A DNA stretch of 47,328 nucleotides from Microcaldota archaeon (GTDB taxonomy: Archaea; Micrarchaeota; Micrarchaeia; Micrarchaeales; CABMGC01), in the NCBI GenBank assembly GCA_023256495.1, contig JAGDXY010000026.1:1-47328 (forward strand). Reading direction: 5' to 3'. Positions 1 to 7,828 of the stretch are shown here, piece by piece. Each line of letters opens with the position of its first letter. The first letter of the stretch is position 1. Under the pieces are notes generated by a model. The model searched no databases, was not told the DNA's origin, and saw only the letters and a list, made by a program, of their open reading frames with translations. The position numbers and the translations under genes were made by a program.

Positions 1-356
1 CGCCTGCTGCACGCCGTAGCGCTAGGGCCCTTGTCTCAGTGCCCTTCTCGGGGCTTCTACTTACATAGCCCCTACGGGTCAAAGGTATGGTGGGCCATTA
101 CCCCGCCATCTGCCTGATCCGACGCAGTCCCATTGTAAGGCGGTAATACTGCATTTCGTATTACCATTTGAACTAAGGTTCATTCCAGAGACCTTAGCCT
201 ATAGGGGATTATCCTCAGTTTCCCAAGGTTATCCCCTTCCTTACAGTAGGTTAACTACGCGTTACTGAGCCGTGTGCCACTCTATGAAGCCATAGAGTAG
301 ACTTGCATGGCTGTCGGAATCTGATAGCGGAGCCCTCCAGCAGCATCAACTGGTAT
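1..356 (-). rRNA. rrs: 16S rRNA, 5' portion (partial, runs off window)
   Basis: Read on the minus strand, the sequence starts near ATACCAGTTGATGCTGCTGG and reaches ACGGCGTGCAGCAGGCG at the window edge. That corresponds to roughly the first 350 nt of archaeal 16S rRNA. Conserved landmarks include ACACGGCTCAGTAACGCG, GGCGGGGTAATGGCCCACC and CACTGAGACAAGGGCCC. The 5' end is unusual: the archaeal CCGG..CCGG helix 1 is replaced by CCAG..CTGG, a compensated pair change, and the loop TTGATCC is TTGATGC. The exact mature 5' end (about 356) is inferred by alignment to the usual TTCCGGTTGATCC start. The rest of the gene lies left of the window. Confidence 0.95.
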
Positions 357-407
357 CGATTATTTTGGCCTTTTATCATCACTTAAACATTGCCTAGAGT
401 CTTAATT

Positions 408-424
408 GAATCCAATAAGGATTC
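408..424 (-). other. Hairpin in the 16S leader
   Basis: A perfect 6-bp inverted repeat (GAATCC / GGATTC) with a 5-nt loop lies in the leader between the rRNA promoter and the 16S 5' end. It could be part of a pre-rRNA processing structure. The matching half downstream of 16S is outside the window, so its role is unknown. Confidence 0.4.
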
Positions 425-467
425 TCATATTAAATAAAGGAAACCAAATTATATTTTGTTTATAAAG

Positions 468-482
468 TATTTATACTTTTCG
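468..482 (-). promoter_or_regulatory. Putative rRNA promoter (BRE/TATA)
   Basis: On the minus strand the sequence reads CGAAAAGTATAAATA, a purine-rich BRE followed by a strong archaeal TATA box. It lies about 115 nt upstream of the 16S 5' end, leaving a leader of about 90 nt if transcription begins 25 nt downstream. It overlaps the 3' end of the upstream gene. Confidence 0.6.
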
Positions 483-1553
483 TTATTTCATAAGATAGAT
501 TGTCTCTACTAATATTTCAACTACAAATAGTATTATTATAATAATCTCTAGCATATCCTCTCTTTTCATAGCCAATTGTTCATTAATAAATGTTCTCATT
601 TCATTAAGATATTCTATATTCTTTTCTAAAGAGCTTATTTCATTCTCTAAATTTACTGCACTTGCGAATAAGTTATATACCCTAGATAAATACCATTCAC
701 CAGTTCCATAGACTATATTATTCATTAAATTCAATAAGCCATGACCCTCATATAGCTTAGATCCTAACTCAAAATGTAATCTTTTAAGAATAGAGCTTTT
801 ATTTTGAAAAGTTGACCCTATATCTAGATGTACTCTTTGTATAATCTCATTTATCTCACTGTTTGTTCTTCTTGTAACTAGAAATTGTGCATTTGTAACT
901 TCTGCTAGTATAAGTTCTATTTCATGACTTGGCTCTGTATCGATCATAACACTACTTTCCCAACCCGCTAATAATATGCTATCCTCGCTATACCTTATAT
1001 TCTTATTTAGCAATGCATCTACATAGTTCTTGTCTAGATTTTTATATTCTTTTTCATCAATCATCAAACCTGCTACAAAATCTTTGTTTTCATTCAAAAA
1101 TTCCTTTGCTCTTGTTAAGAAGAAATAAAATCTATATGTCTCTTTTTCTCTTTTTTGATTTAGCTTATATAATTTGCTTAGTTGGTTCTCTACCTTTTTA
1201 GAAGATTTTATAACAATCTTTTCTATAGCCCTTTTTATCTCATCATTGAATGTCATGTCTATAATATTAGCTATTGAAAATTCCTCTGTTTGATATCTTA
1301 CTCTTATGCTATATACGCCAAAATAATAAAAGGCAACCTGTACTTTTAGCTCTATTTTTTTATCCTTTATATTTATTACTTCATCTTTAAAATTAAAAAC
1401 GTAAGGCATTGTTATAGTAGGTATTTCTTCTGGCTGCGGTCTTTTATATTCGTAACTAGTAAAATCCTCTGGATTATTAAATAATTTGTTTAATTCGTCT
1501 TGTTCAATCTTATTTCCTGTATCAAATAAATAGAGCCAAACAATTTCATGCAT
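483..1553 (-). CDS. RMD1/YagE (DUF155)-like membrane-anchored protein
   Basis: This 356-residue protein has a soluble body and one C-terminal membrane helix (about residues 335-355, LEIIIIILFVVEILVETIY). The C-terminal plan resembles the RMD1/RMND1/YagE family: a region rich in Arg/His/Leu, a helical segment with repeated Asn/Glu (NLENEISSLEKNIEYLNEM), then LExIIIIL and a hydrophobic end. The N-terminal half is divergent, so the family call is moderate. Eukaryotic relatives act in mitochondrial translation or membrane organisation; no function is established here. The ATG at 1553 has GTGAT four bases upstream and begins 15 bases after tRNA-Gly on the same strand, so the two are probably cotranscribed. 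Confidence 0.55.
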   Translation of the reverse strand: MHEIVWLYLFDTGNKIEQDELNKLFNNPEDFTSYEYKRPQPEEIPTITMPYVFNFKDEVINIKDKKIELKVQVAFYYFGVYSIRVRYQTEEFSIANIIDMTFNDEIKRAIEKIVIKSSKKVENQLSKLYKLNQKREKETYRFYFFLTRAKEFLNENKDFVAGLMIDEKEYKNLDKNYVDALLNKNIRYSEDSILLAGWESSVMIDTEPSHEIELILAEVTNAQFLVTRRTNSEINEIIQRVHLDIGSTFQNKSSILKRLHFELGSKLYEGHGLLNLMNNIVYGTGEWYLSRVYNLFASAVNLENEISSLEKNIEYLNEMRTFINEQLAMKREDMLEIIIIILFVVEILVETIYLMK

Positions 1554-1567
1554 CTTATCACATTTGA

Positions 1568-1640
1568 TGCGAGTGCCGGGATTTGAACCCGGGTTACTGC
1601 CTTGGCAAGGCAGTGTCCTACCAGGCTAGACTACGCTCGC
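1568..1640 (-). tRNA. tRNA-Gly (GCC)
   Basis: A complete cloverleaf is visible on the minus strand: acceptor GCGAGCG/CACTCGC, D-stem GTCT/GGAC, anticodon stem CTGCC/GGCAG with loop TTGCCAA (anticodon GCC), and T-arm CCGGG-TTCAAAT-CCCGG. The discriminator is A and CCA is not encoded. Positions 6-67 form a C-A mismatch in an otherwise perfect acceptor stem. The RMD1-like gene follows within 15 bases and has its own SD. Confidence 0.93.
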
Positions 1641-1743
1641 ACTTAATATTATTTTTAATAAAAAATATTATTAAAGGCTTTTCTTTTGAATTTTATAACT
1701 TGGTTATGAAAAGTTTAAATCTTTTTATAATGAAATAAGATTT

Positions 1744-2373
1744 ATGGTTTCAACTTTATTCATTGATACGCGCAGTATATTCTATTATAAAACAGATGAA
1801 GATGAAGCATTTTATATAAAAGAAGCAATAAGATCAGTATTTGGCATTAATATAGAAAATCCAGAAGAATATATTGAATATACCCCTCTTAGCATGCTTA
1901 ATAAGATCTCTTATGACCTTGGAATAGAACTAGAGGGCTTAATAAACAAAAAAGATGTATTTATAAATGATCTTTACTATGCTTTCTATAATCTATTTGG
2001 CCATGCATTGCCATTAGTCAAGAAAGGAGTTTTAGAGCTCATAAATTGGTCTATAAAAAACAATATAAATATATACATATTAACTCCTGAAATTGAGAAG
2101 ATTAATAGATATAAGATATTGCATGCGGGCTTAGCAGGTTATTTTAATAATGGCCTTTTTGGTGATAATTACATTGTTGATGAACTTTTTAAAGAGGCAA
2201 AGAAGATAGCAATTGATTCTATCTTTATAACTAATTCTATGAACCTATTTAATGTATCTAAATCTATAGGTATTAATTCATTCCTAGTAAACGATAAGAA
2301 ATATGATATAAAAGGAGAAAATATATTAAAAAACTTTAGTGATATATCAAAAATAAAAGAGCTTATTAAGTAA
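1744..2373 (+). CDS. HAD-superfamily-like protein, probably not a phosphatase
   Basis: The 209-residue protein has the layout of a HAD hydrolase with a helical cap: an N-terminal strand LFIDTRSI, a central KKGVLELINWSIKNNINIYI followed by LTPE (motif II Thr), then GLAGYFNNGLFGDN, and a C-terminal strand resembling the VGDS..D..AA..AG region. Key residues differ. Motif I has D8-T-R10 instead of DxD, and the acidic motif IV GDxxxD is replaced by ITNSMNLFN. The fold is therefore suggested but phosphotransfer chemistry probably is not. A TATA-like AAAAGTTTAAATC about 25-30 bases upstream of the ATG suggests a leaderless transcript. The 3' end overlaps the convergent signal peptidase gene by 8 bases. 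Confidence 0.6.
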   Translation: MVSTLFIDTRSIFYYKTDEDEAFYIKEAIRSVFGINIENPEEYIEYTPLSMLNKISYDLGIELEGLINKKDVFINDLYYAFYNLFGHALPLVKKGVLELINWSIKNNINIYILTPEIEKINRYKILHAGLAGYFNNGLFGDNYIVDELFKEAKKIAIDSIFITNSMNLFNVSKSIGINSFLVNDKKYDIKGENILKNFSDISKIKELIK

Positions 2374-3376
2374 TTATGCTTTGATTACAACCTAAAGGCT
2401 GCGCTAATTGTCCAGAAACTATAAGTTTAACATAACCAAGTAATGGTATGCTATACACCATATAACCAAGCACTTCGTTTTCTGAAGGCGGCTTATTATA
2501 ATATTGTATGTCGAATGCATTATTATTATCGCCTTTTGTTATAAAGTAATAAGTATCATTTACCCTTATTGCTGCAACAACTCTGTGTATTATATCACCA
2601 CTAAAAGAATCAGGGGGCGTTGCTCTATATACTATTATTGGCATCGTATAATTTTCTTTTATTACTCTATTGTCATAAATTAATTCATCATTATCGACTA
2701 TCTTATACATCTTACCATTAATACTTACATTTTCTATGGTATAGTTAAATCTTATTATACCTATCTGCTTTGGTATTACACATTGTCCTAAATTTTTATC
2801 ATTTGCTCCAAGCAATCTGCTTATACAAACCAAACTATATAATGCTACATTATATCTATTATGTATTATCACACCATTTAAAGATACATTTGACTTATTA
2901 TCATTATAATAAGGTAGATACAATACAAGCTCGTTTTCTATACTTTCATTAAATAGGCTAAAGAGATAAGGGCTCATGTTTATTGTAGGTATTTTATTAT
3001 TGCTTACAAAAGAGCTATAGTTTTTTATACCTTGTATTATTACTAAATCTCCTCTATTTAGATGCGGAAGCATACTACAGCTAGCTACAGTATCTATTGG
3101 TACTTGAGTGCCAAGCAAGATGCCAATTCCATAAATAGTCAATATAGCAGCTATTATTGACAAAGCAAATTCTATCATCGTCTTTTTAACCCCTATATTT
3201 TTTGAGCTATAAGTGATTTCGCTTGAAAAAATAAGCACTATAATGAAAAATGCAAATATGCCTATTAATATGTTGCTAGTAAATGCATATGCAACTATAG
3301 CTAAGATAAGCAATATATAAAGCAAATTTATAAGCAACTTATTGAGCTTCATTCTTATCCTTCTCATTTTTTTCAT
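2366..3376 (-). CDS. Signal peptidase I (archaeal/ER type) with a large insertion
   Basis: Membrane protease that would remove signal peptides from Sec-exported proteins. Three N-terminal hydrophobic segments (about 11-32, 34-51 and 66-90) precede the catalytic box SCSMLPHLNRGD, with Ser101 as nucleophile. The general base is His264 in SGDIIHRVV, followed by the TKGDNN box (Asp283) and Asp289. His instead of Lys is typical of archaeal and ER enzymes. About 125 residues separate the Ser box from the His box, much more than usual for a minimal archaeal enzyme, and the segment is rich in Asn-X-Ser/Thr. A likely substrate, the S-layer precursor, is encoded nearby. The gene overlaps the end of smc by 38 bases; an internal ATG at 3352 is an alternative start. 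Confidence 0.85.
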   Translation of the reverse strand: MKKMRRIRMKLNKLLINLLYILLILAIVAYAFTSNILIGIFAFFIIVLIFSSEITYSSKNIGVKKTMIEFALSIIAAILTIYGIGILLGTQVPIDTVASCSMLPHLNRGDLVIIQGIKNYSSFVSNNKIPTINMSPYLFSLFNESIENELVLYLPYYNDNKSNVSLNGVIIHNRYNVALYSLVCISRLLGANDKNLGQCVIPKQIGIIRFNYTIENVSINGKMYKIVDNDELIYDNRVIKENYTMPIIVYRATPPDSFSGDIIHRVVAAIRVNDTYYFITKGDNNNAFDIQYYNKPPSENEVLGYMVYSIPLLGYVKLIVSGQLAQPLGCNQSIIT

Positions 3377-6300
3377 TAATTAATCTATTTGCATCTATAC
3401 CAACTACCTTTGAACCGTCTTCACTTTTATATACACCGAGTATTGCATCTGCATTGTAAATAGTTGAGTCATTGTGGCTTACCACTATAAACTGCGCATT
3501 TTTACTAAGCTCTTTTATAAGCAAAGATAGCTTTATGGAATTTTCTTTATCTAAAGCGCTATCTATCTCATCAAATATGTAAATAGATGATGGTCTGCAT
3601 AGATGTATCGAAAACAATAACATCAACAAAAGCAATGCCTTTTCGCCACCTGACTTAACACTTAGATTTAGATTACTATCTTTTATCAATATCTCTAGAC
3701 CACTATTAAATGGATCTCTTGGATTTGTTAAGGCTATACTTGCTTTGCCAGGGAATATATAAGAATACAATTTTTCAAAGTTTTTATTAACTTCATTAAA
3801 TGTCTTCATAAATGTCTCTACTTTTCTTTTGTCTATCTCTTCTATAAGCCTTAACACTTCATTCTTCTCACTTTCTAGCTTTTCTACTTTTTCCTTCATT
3901 GAATCTACTTCTTTCTTCCTCTCTTCATATACCTCTGGTGCTTTTAGATTGACACCACCAAGATTATTTATCTTTTCATTAACCTCTTTTAGCTCATTTT
4001 CTAATATAGAAGGATCTTCTTTTATGTATGGCTCATCTATGTTATATGCCTTAATCTCTGCTTCTATATCACTTATTCTTACTTCTAGCTGAGTTTTCTT
4101 TATATTATATTCATTTTCAATCCTTTCCAAGCTGCTTATCTTCTCTTTATTTTTCTCTATCTTTATTTGAACTTCAGCTAGATTGTTATTTATCAGTGAT
4201 ATCTTGTCATATAGCTCTTTGTTTTCTTTGTTAAATGATTCCATCTCTCTTAATATATTCTCTTTGCTCTTCTCTAATTTCTCTTTTTCAATAGATAGCT
4301 TATTTGATTCTTCTTCATCATTTGCTATAGTCTTATTTAGTTCTTTGATCTCTTTTTCTATATCACTTATTTGTAATTTTAATATCTCCTCTTCTTTTTC
4401 TATCTTTGCTAATTCTATGCTTATCATTTCTCTTTCTTTTTTATTTTCTTCTATATCTATCTTTCCTTTTCCTATGTTGCTTTCTATAAGCTCATTTATC
4501 TTTTTGCTTATTTCATCTCTTTTTGCGATAAGCTCTTCCTTTCTCTTTTTTATCTCATCTATATTAATATTACTCGTTTCTATCTTCTTCTGCATCTCAT
4601 TTCTTATTTCTTCTAGCGTTTTTTCTAAACTTGCTATCTCACCTTGTAATAATGCATACTCTTTTCTTGTTTCAAAGATCTTCTTATCTATATTTGCTAA
4701 TTCCTCTTCCTTCTTTTTCTTTTCTTCTTTTACACTTTCATATGCCTTCTCTGCTATTAATGGATCTATATTCTTTTTAAATGAACCCCCTGTTATTAAT
4801 CCACTTGCTTCTATTAAATCGCCTTCGATAGTAACAAATCTCTTATTTCCTATTCCTTGTCTTTTTGCTTCATCTATATTATTTACAAGATAGGTATTGT
4901 ATAATAAGAACTTGAATACAGGATCAAATCTAGGATCATAGGTTATATGATTAAGCAATAATCCATTGCTATCCTTGCTTTCACTATATGCTATATTCTT
5001 TAATGGTATAAAAGTATATCTTCCAAGATTATTCTTCTTTAAATAATCTATTATCTTGCTTGCTGTATCTATATTATCTACAACCAAATATTGTATTCTT
5101 TGACCAAGAGCAGCATAAATTGCATAAGATAAGCTTTGGTCATATTCCATTAAGTCTATTACCCTACCATAAAATCCATTATAACTATTCTTTAGCTGTT
5201 CAAATAGTTCATTTCTGCTGTTGTATGTATATTCTCCTATATCAATGAGCTTCTTGTTAATTTCATTAAGTTCATTACTTAATTGCGCCTTTTCCTTGTT
5301 TAGATTATATTCTTCTTTTATCAAATTGCTTAGCCTATTTTTCTTTTCTATTAGCTCTTTTTCTATATCATCTTTTTTCTTTGATAATTCCATTAACTTT
5401 TCTTCTTCTATTTTTCTCTTTTCAATATGCTCAATTGCAATCCTTTCCTTTTCTTCTATATCTATTATTTCTGTGTTTAAAGAAGCTAATTCCTTATTTA
5501 AGTTCGCAATAATCTCAACAATATTTGTAGATTGATTTTCACTGCTTGATATTACTAGATTCAACTCTTCTAATCTCTTTTTTATTACACTTTTCCTATT
5601 CTCGTTTTCATTTATCTTATTCTTTAGCTCATTAATCTTTTTGTTTTCATTATCTAAGTTTGTTCTTTTTTCAACTATATCTTTGCTTATATCATTTAAT
5701 CTTGAATTAATATAGTTAATATTGCTCTCTATCTCGCTTAGTTTTCTTGTAAATTCTGCATTGCTCATAGACCCTTTGTTTATCTTTTCTTCTATGCTAG
5801 ACCTTTCATTAATTAGTTCATTTGCTTTATTTGTTTGATCTAATATATCATTATTTAATGCATTCTTTTCATTTTCAATTTTGCTTAACTCTTCATTAAC
5901 TTTGTTTAATTCTATTCTTATAGAATCTAGTCTATTGGCTAAAATACTATAATTAAGAAGCTTTGCCCTTTTGTTTAGCTCAACAAATTGATTTGCTAAA
6001 TCTTTTTCTTTTTCTAATTCCTTTAGATATGCCTCTTTTTCATTAAGCACAAGCTTTGTTTCTCTTATTCTAGTTTCTACTTCATCTAATTCTTTAAGTG
6101 CTTCCTCTTTTTTGCTTTCAAATTCTTTTATACCTGATGTAGTATCTATCAATTCTCTTCTCTCTTTTGCGTTCATCTCTATTAGCTTGTTAATCTCACC
6201 TTGAGCTATAGTAGTGACTTCATTCACAAATATTCTGTGCTTTTCTAATATCTCTATTACCTCTTCTTTTTTCATTTTTTTATTATTTACTATAAAACGA

Positions 6301-6590
6301 GCCCTTCCATCCGATCTTGCCTCTCTTATTATATATAGCTTTTCATCGCCATCTAGATCTAATCTTACTCTTAAGAACTTGCTTTCATTATTATTGAATA
6401 GTGTCTTAAACTTATCAACCCTAAGCCTCTTTAGTGAGCTCTCTCCTAATGAGAATAAGATCGCATCGCAGATGTTGCTTTTTCCAGAGCCATTAGGCCC
6501 TATTATAATGTTAAAGCCCTTTTTGAATTCTATCTTAGCCTTTTTAAATGACTTAAAATGCTCTAATGTCAATGTTTTTATATAAAGCAA
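3339..6590 (-). CDS. smc: Chromosome segregation ATPase SMC
   Basis: Structural-maintenance-of-chromosomes protein of 1083 residues, acting as a DNA-bridging dimer in chromosome organisation. It shows FKSFKKAKIEF followed by Walker A GPNGSGKSN (residues 31-39). A long coiled coil (about 160-450) leads to a hinge (about 465-620, with YAALGQRIQYLVVDN and ASGLITGGS), and a returning coil follows. The C-terminal head has the ABC signature LSVKSGGEKALLLL and Walker B IYIFDEIDSALD. It is somewhat short for an archaeal SMC. No ATG fits; the TTG at 6590 places the conserved YIKTLTLEHFKSF start correctly. It follows the site-2 protease gene after 27 bases. Kleisin partners ScpA/ScpB are not in the window. 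Confidence 0.96.
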   Translation of the reverse strand: MLYIKTLTLEHFKSFKKAKIEFKKGFNIIIGPNGSGKSNICDAILFSLGESSLKRLRVDKFKTLFNNNESKFLRVRLDLDGDEKLYIIREARSDGRARFIVNNKKMKKEEVIEILEKHRIFVNEVTTIAQGEINKLIEMNAKERRELIDTTSGIKEFESKKEEALKELDEVETRIRETKLVLNEKEAYLKELEKEKDLANQFVELNKRAKLLNYSILANRLDSIRIELNKVNEELSKIENEKNALNNDILDQTNKANELINERSSIEEKINKGSMSNAEFTRKLSEIESNINYINSRLNDISKDIVEKRTNLDNENKKINELKNKINENENRKSVIKKRLEELNLVISSSENQSTNIVEIIANLNKELASLNTEIIDIEEKERIAIEHIEKRKIEEEKLMELSKKKDDIEKELIEKKNRLSNLIKEEYNLNKEKAQLSNELNEINKKLIDIGEYTYNSRNELFEQLKNSYNGFYGRVIDLMEYDQSLSYAIYAALGQRIQYLVVDNIDTASKIIDYLKKNNLGRYTFIPLKNIAYSESKDSNGLLLNHITYDPRFDPVFKFLLYNTYLVNNIDEAKRQGIGNKRFVTIEGDLIEASGLITGGSFKKNIDPLIAEKAYESVKEEKKKKEEELANIDKKIFETRKEYALLQGEIASLEKTLEEIRNEMQKKIETSNINIDEIKKRKEELIAKRDEISKKINELIESNIGKGKIDIEENKKEREMISIELAKIEKEEEILKLQISDIEKEIKELNKTIANDEEESNKLSIEKEKLEKSKENILREMESFNKENKELYDKISLINNNLAEVQIKIEKNKEKISSLERIENEYNIKKTQLEVRISDIEAEIKAYNIDEPYIKEDPSILENELKEVNEKINNLGGVNLKAPEVYEERKKEVDSMKEKVEKLESEKNEVLRLIEEIDKRKVETFMKTFNEVNKNFEKLYSYIFPGKASIALTNPRDPFNSGLEILIKDSNLNLSVKSGGEKALLLLMLLFSIHLCRPSSIYIFDEIDSALDKENSIKLSLLIKELSKNAQFIVVSHNDSTIYNADAILGVYKSEDGSKVVGIDANRLINEKNEKDKNEAQ

Positions 6591-6617
6591 TTCTGTCGCC
6601 TTATATTATTCTTTTAT

Positions 6618-7652
6618 TCATCTATTATTAATAAATTTTCTCTTATAACGCATTTCATGCAATGATAGGAAAGTTTCTATATGTTGGGCAGTAACTATGC
6701 CTATAGGCTTATGCCCTTTTGTTACTATACCTATTCCATAATCACTTAAATCTATTAATGTATCTACTACACCTCTATTATATGGTATCTCTTTTATAGG
6801 CTTTAGCTCTATATTATTATTCCTTGCTATGAGTATTATCTTATATCCATGATCTCTTTTTATTATATAATAATGTGGTCCATATCTAACAAGTATTTTG
6901 TATAAGCGCTCTAAGCTAATCTTCTTTACTATAATAAAATTCTTAGATACTAATCTCTCTATGCTAATATTCTTAGTTATCTTCTTTAGATTAAGAAGCT
7001 CTTCTTCGCTCTTTGTTGCTCCATACAAAAAGAATAGTATTATGAAGTCATAGAAGATAATAAAGGTTTTATTATCTAGACTTGTATTGATAAGTATTGC
7101 ATAGATTATAGTAAATACACCAATTCCATAAATAAGCATTTTGCTTATTCTAATTGTCTTTCTTGTTGCATATTCTTCATTGCTCTTTTCTTCTAGATAA
7201 CTTTTTAGTATTCTACTTCCATCCATAGGATAAGCAGGCAATAAGTTAAATATACCTAGCAAGATATTTAGTATAAATAGGCTTTGAAAGAAATAAGTTA
7301 CTATTCCTTTAGGTGTTATTAGAGTAATTAAACCAAAGAATAGGCCAAGGACTATGCTTGCTAAAGGTCCAGCTAATGCTATCTTAAAAGATACTCTTGG
7401 CTTTATATTTATAGTATCTATTACTGATATGCCCCCAATAGGAAGTAATACAATCTTATTTACCTTTATCTTATTTCTCTTTGAAGTTATTGAATGTGCT
7501 AGCTCATGGAGTAATACACAAATGAATAATGATAGGATAAGGATAAAGAAGAGAAGACCACCAAATGCTACTATTAATAATAGTAATATAAAGGTCCAAT
7601 GCAATTCAATATCTATACCAAATAATCTAGCTATTTTTATTGAATCACTCAT
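6618..7652 (-). CDS. Site-2 protease family intramembrane metalloprotease (M50) with CBS-like C-terminus
   Basis: Multi-spanning membrane protease. The zinc-binding HELAH (residues 49-53) lies in a hydrophobic segment, and the second motif NLLPAYPMDGSRIL supplies Asp144. GGIS..D and LAGPLASIVLG segments match the S2P core. Residues about 225-340 are soluble and end in GIGIVTKGHKPIGIVT, resembling a CBS regulatory module, as in many archaeal and bacterial S2P proteins. It leads a probable unit with smc and signal peptidase. Substrates are unknown; family members cleave membrane-bound regulators or signal-peptide remnants. It starts with ATG, divergently from the S-layer gene. Confidence 0.88.
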   Translation of the reverse strand: MSDSIKIARLFGIDIELHWTFILLLLIVAFGGLLFFILILSLFICVLLHELAHSITSKRNKIKVNKIVLLPIGGISVIDTINIKPRVSFKIALAGPLASIVLGLFFGLITLITPKGIVTYFFQSLFILNILLGIFNLLPAYPMDGSRILKSYLEEKSNEEYATRKTIRISKMLIYGIGVFTIIYAILINTSLDNKTFIIFYDFIILFFLYGATKSEEELLNLKKITKNISIERLVSKNFIIVKKISLERLYKILVRYGPHYYIIKRDHGYKIILIARNNNIELKPIKEIPYNRGVVDTLIDLSDYGIGIVTKGHKPIGIVTAQHIETFLSLHEMRYKRKFINNR

Positions 7653-7785
7653 TGTTTAATATATTAAACAAAAAGATTTATTTTTAGATATGGTATTGAT
7701 CAAAAATCTAAATATTAAGTTTATTGTATATTATTAAATCTGCTTTTGACGAATTTAAATAGCAATTTACTTAATAATGACTAAC

Positions 7786-7803
7786 AAAGTTTTTAAACTT
7801 TTC
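7786..7803 (+). promoter_or_regulatory. Putative S-layer gene promoter
   Basis: AAAGTTTTTAAACTTTT lies about 33 bases before the S-layer ATG and would place transcription start near 7821. A second AT box, GAATTTAAATAG, lies near 7751-7762. The spacing fits an archaeal TATA box. Which box is used cannot be decided by eye. Confidence 0.4.
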
Positions 7804-7828
7804 ATTTTTAATTTGCTTAGATGATGTT

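Noticed and set aside
4183-4893. Long plus-strand open frame (236 codons) antisense to smc, and similar antisense frames at 3829-4092, 5221-5535 and 6214-6585
   Set aside because: They are Ser/Phe/Ile-rich translations of the coiled-coil codons on the other strand, with no start signals or family features. The SMC frame is continuous and conserved.
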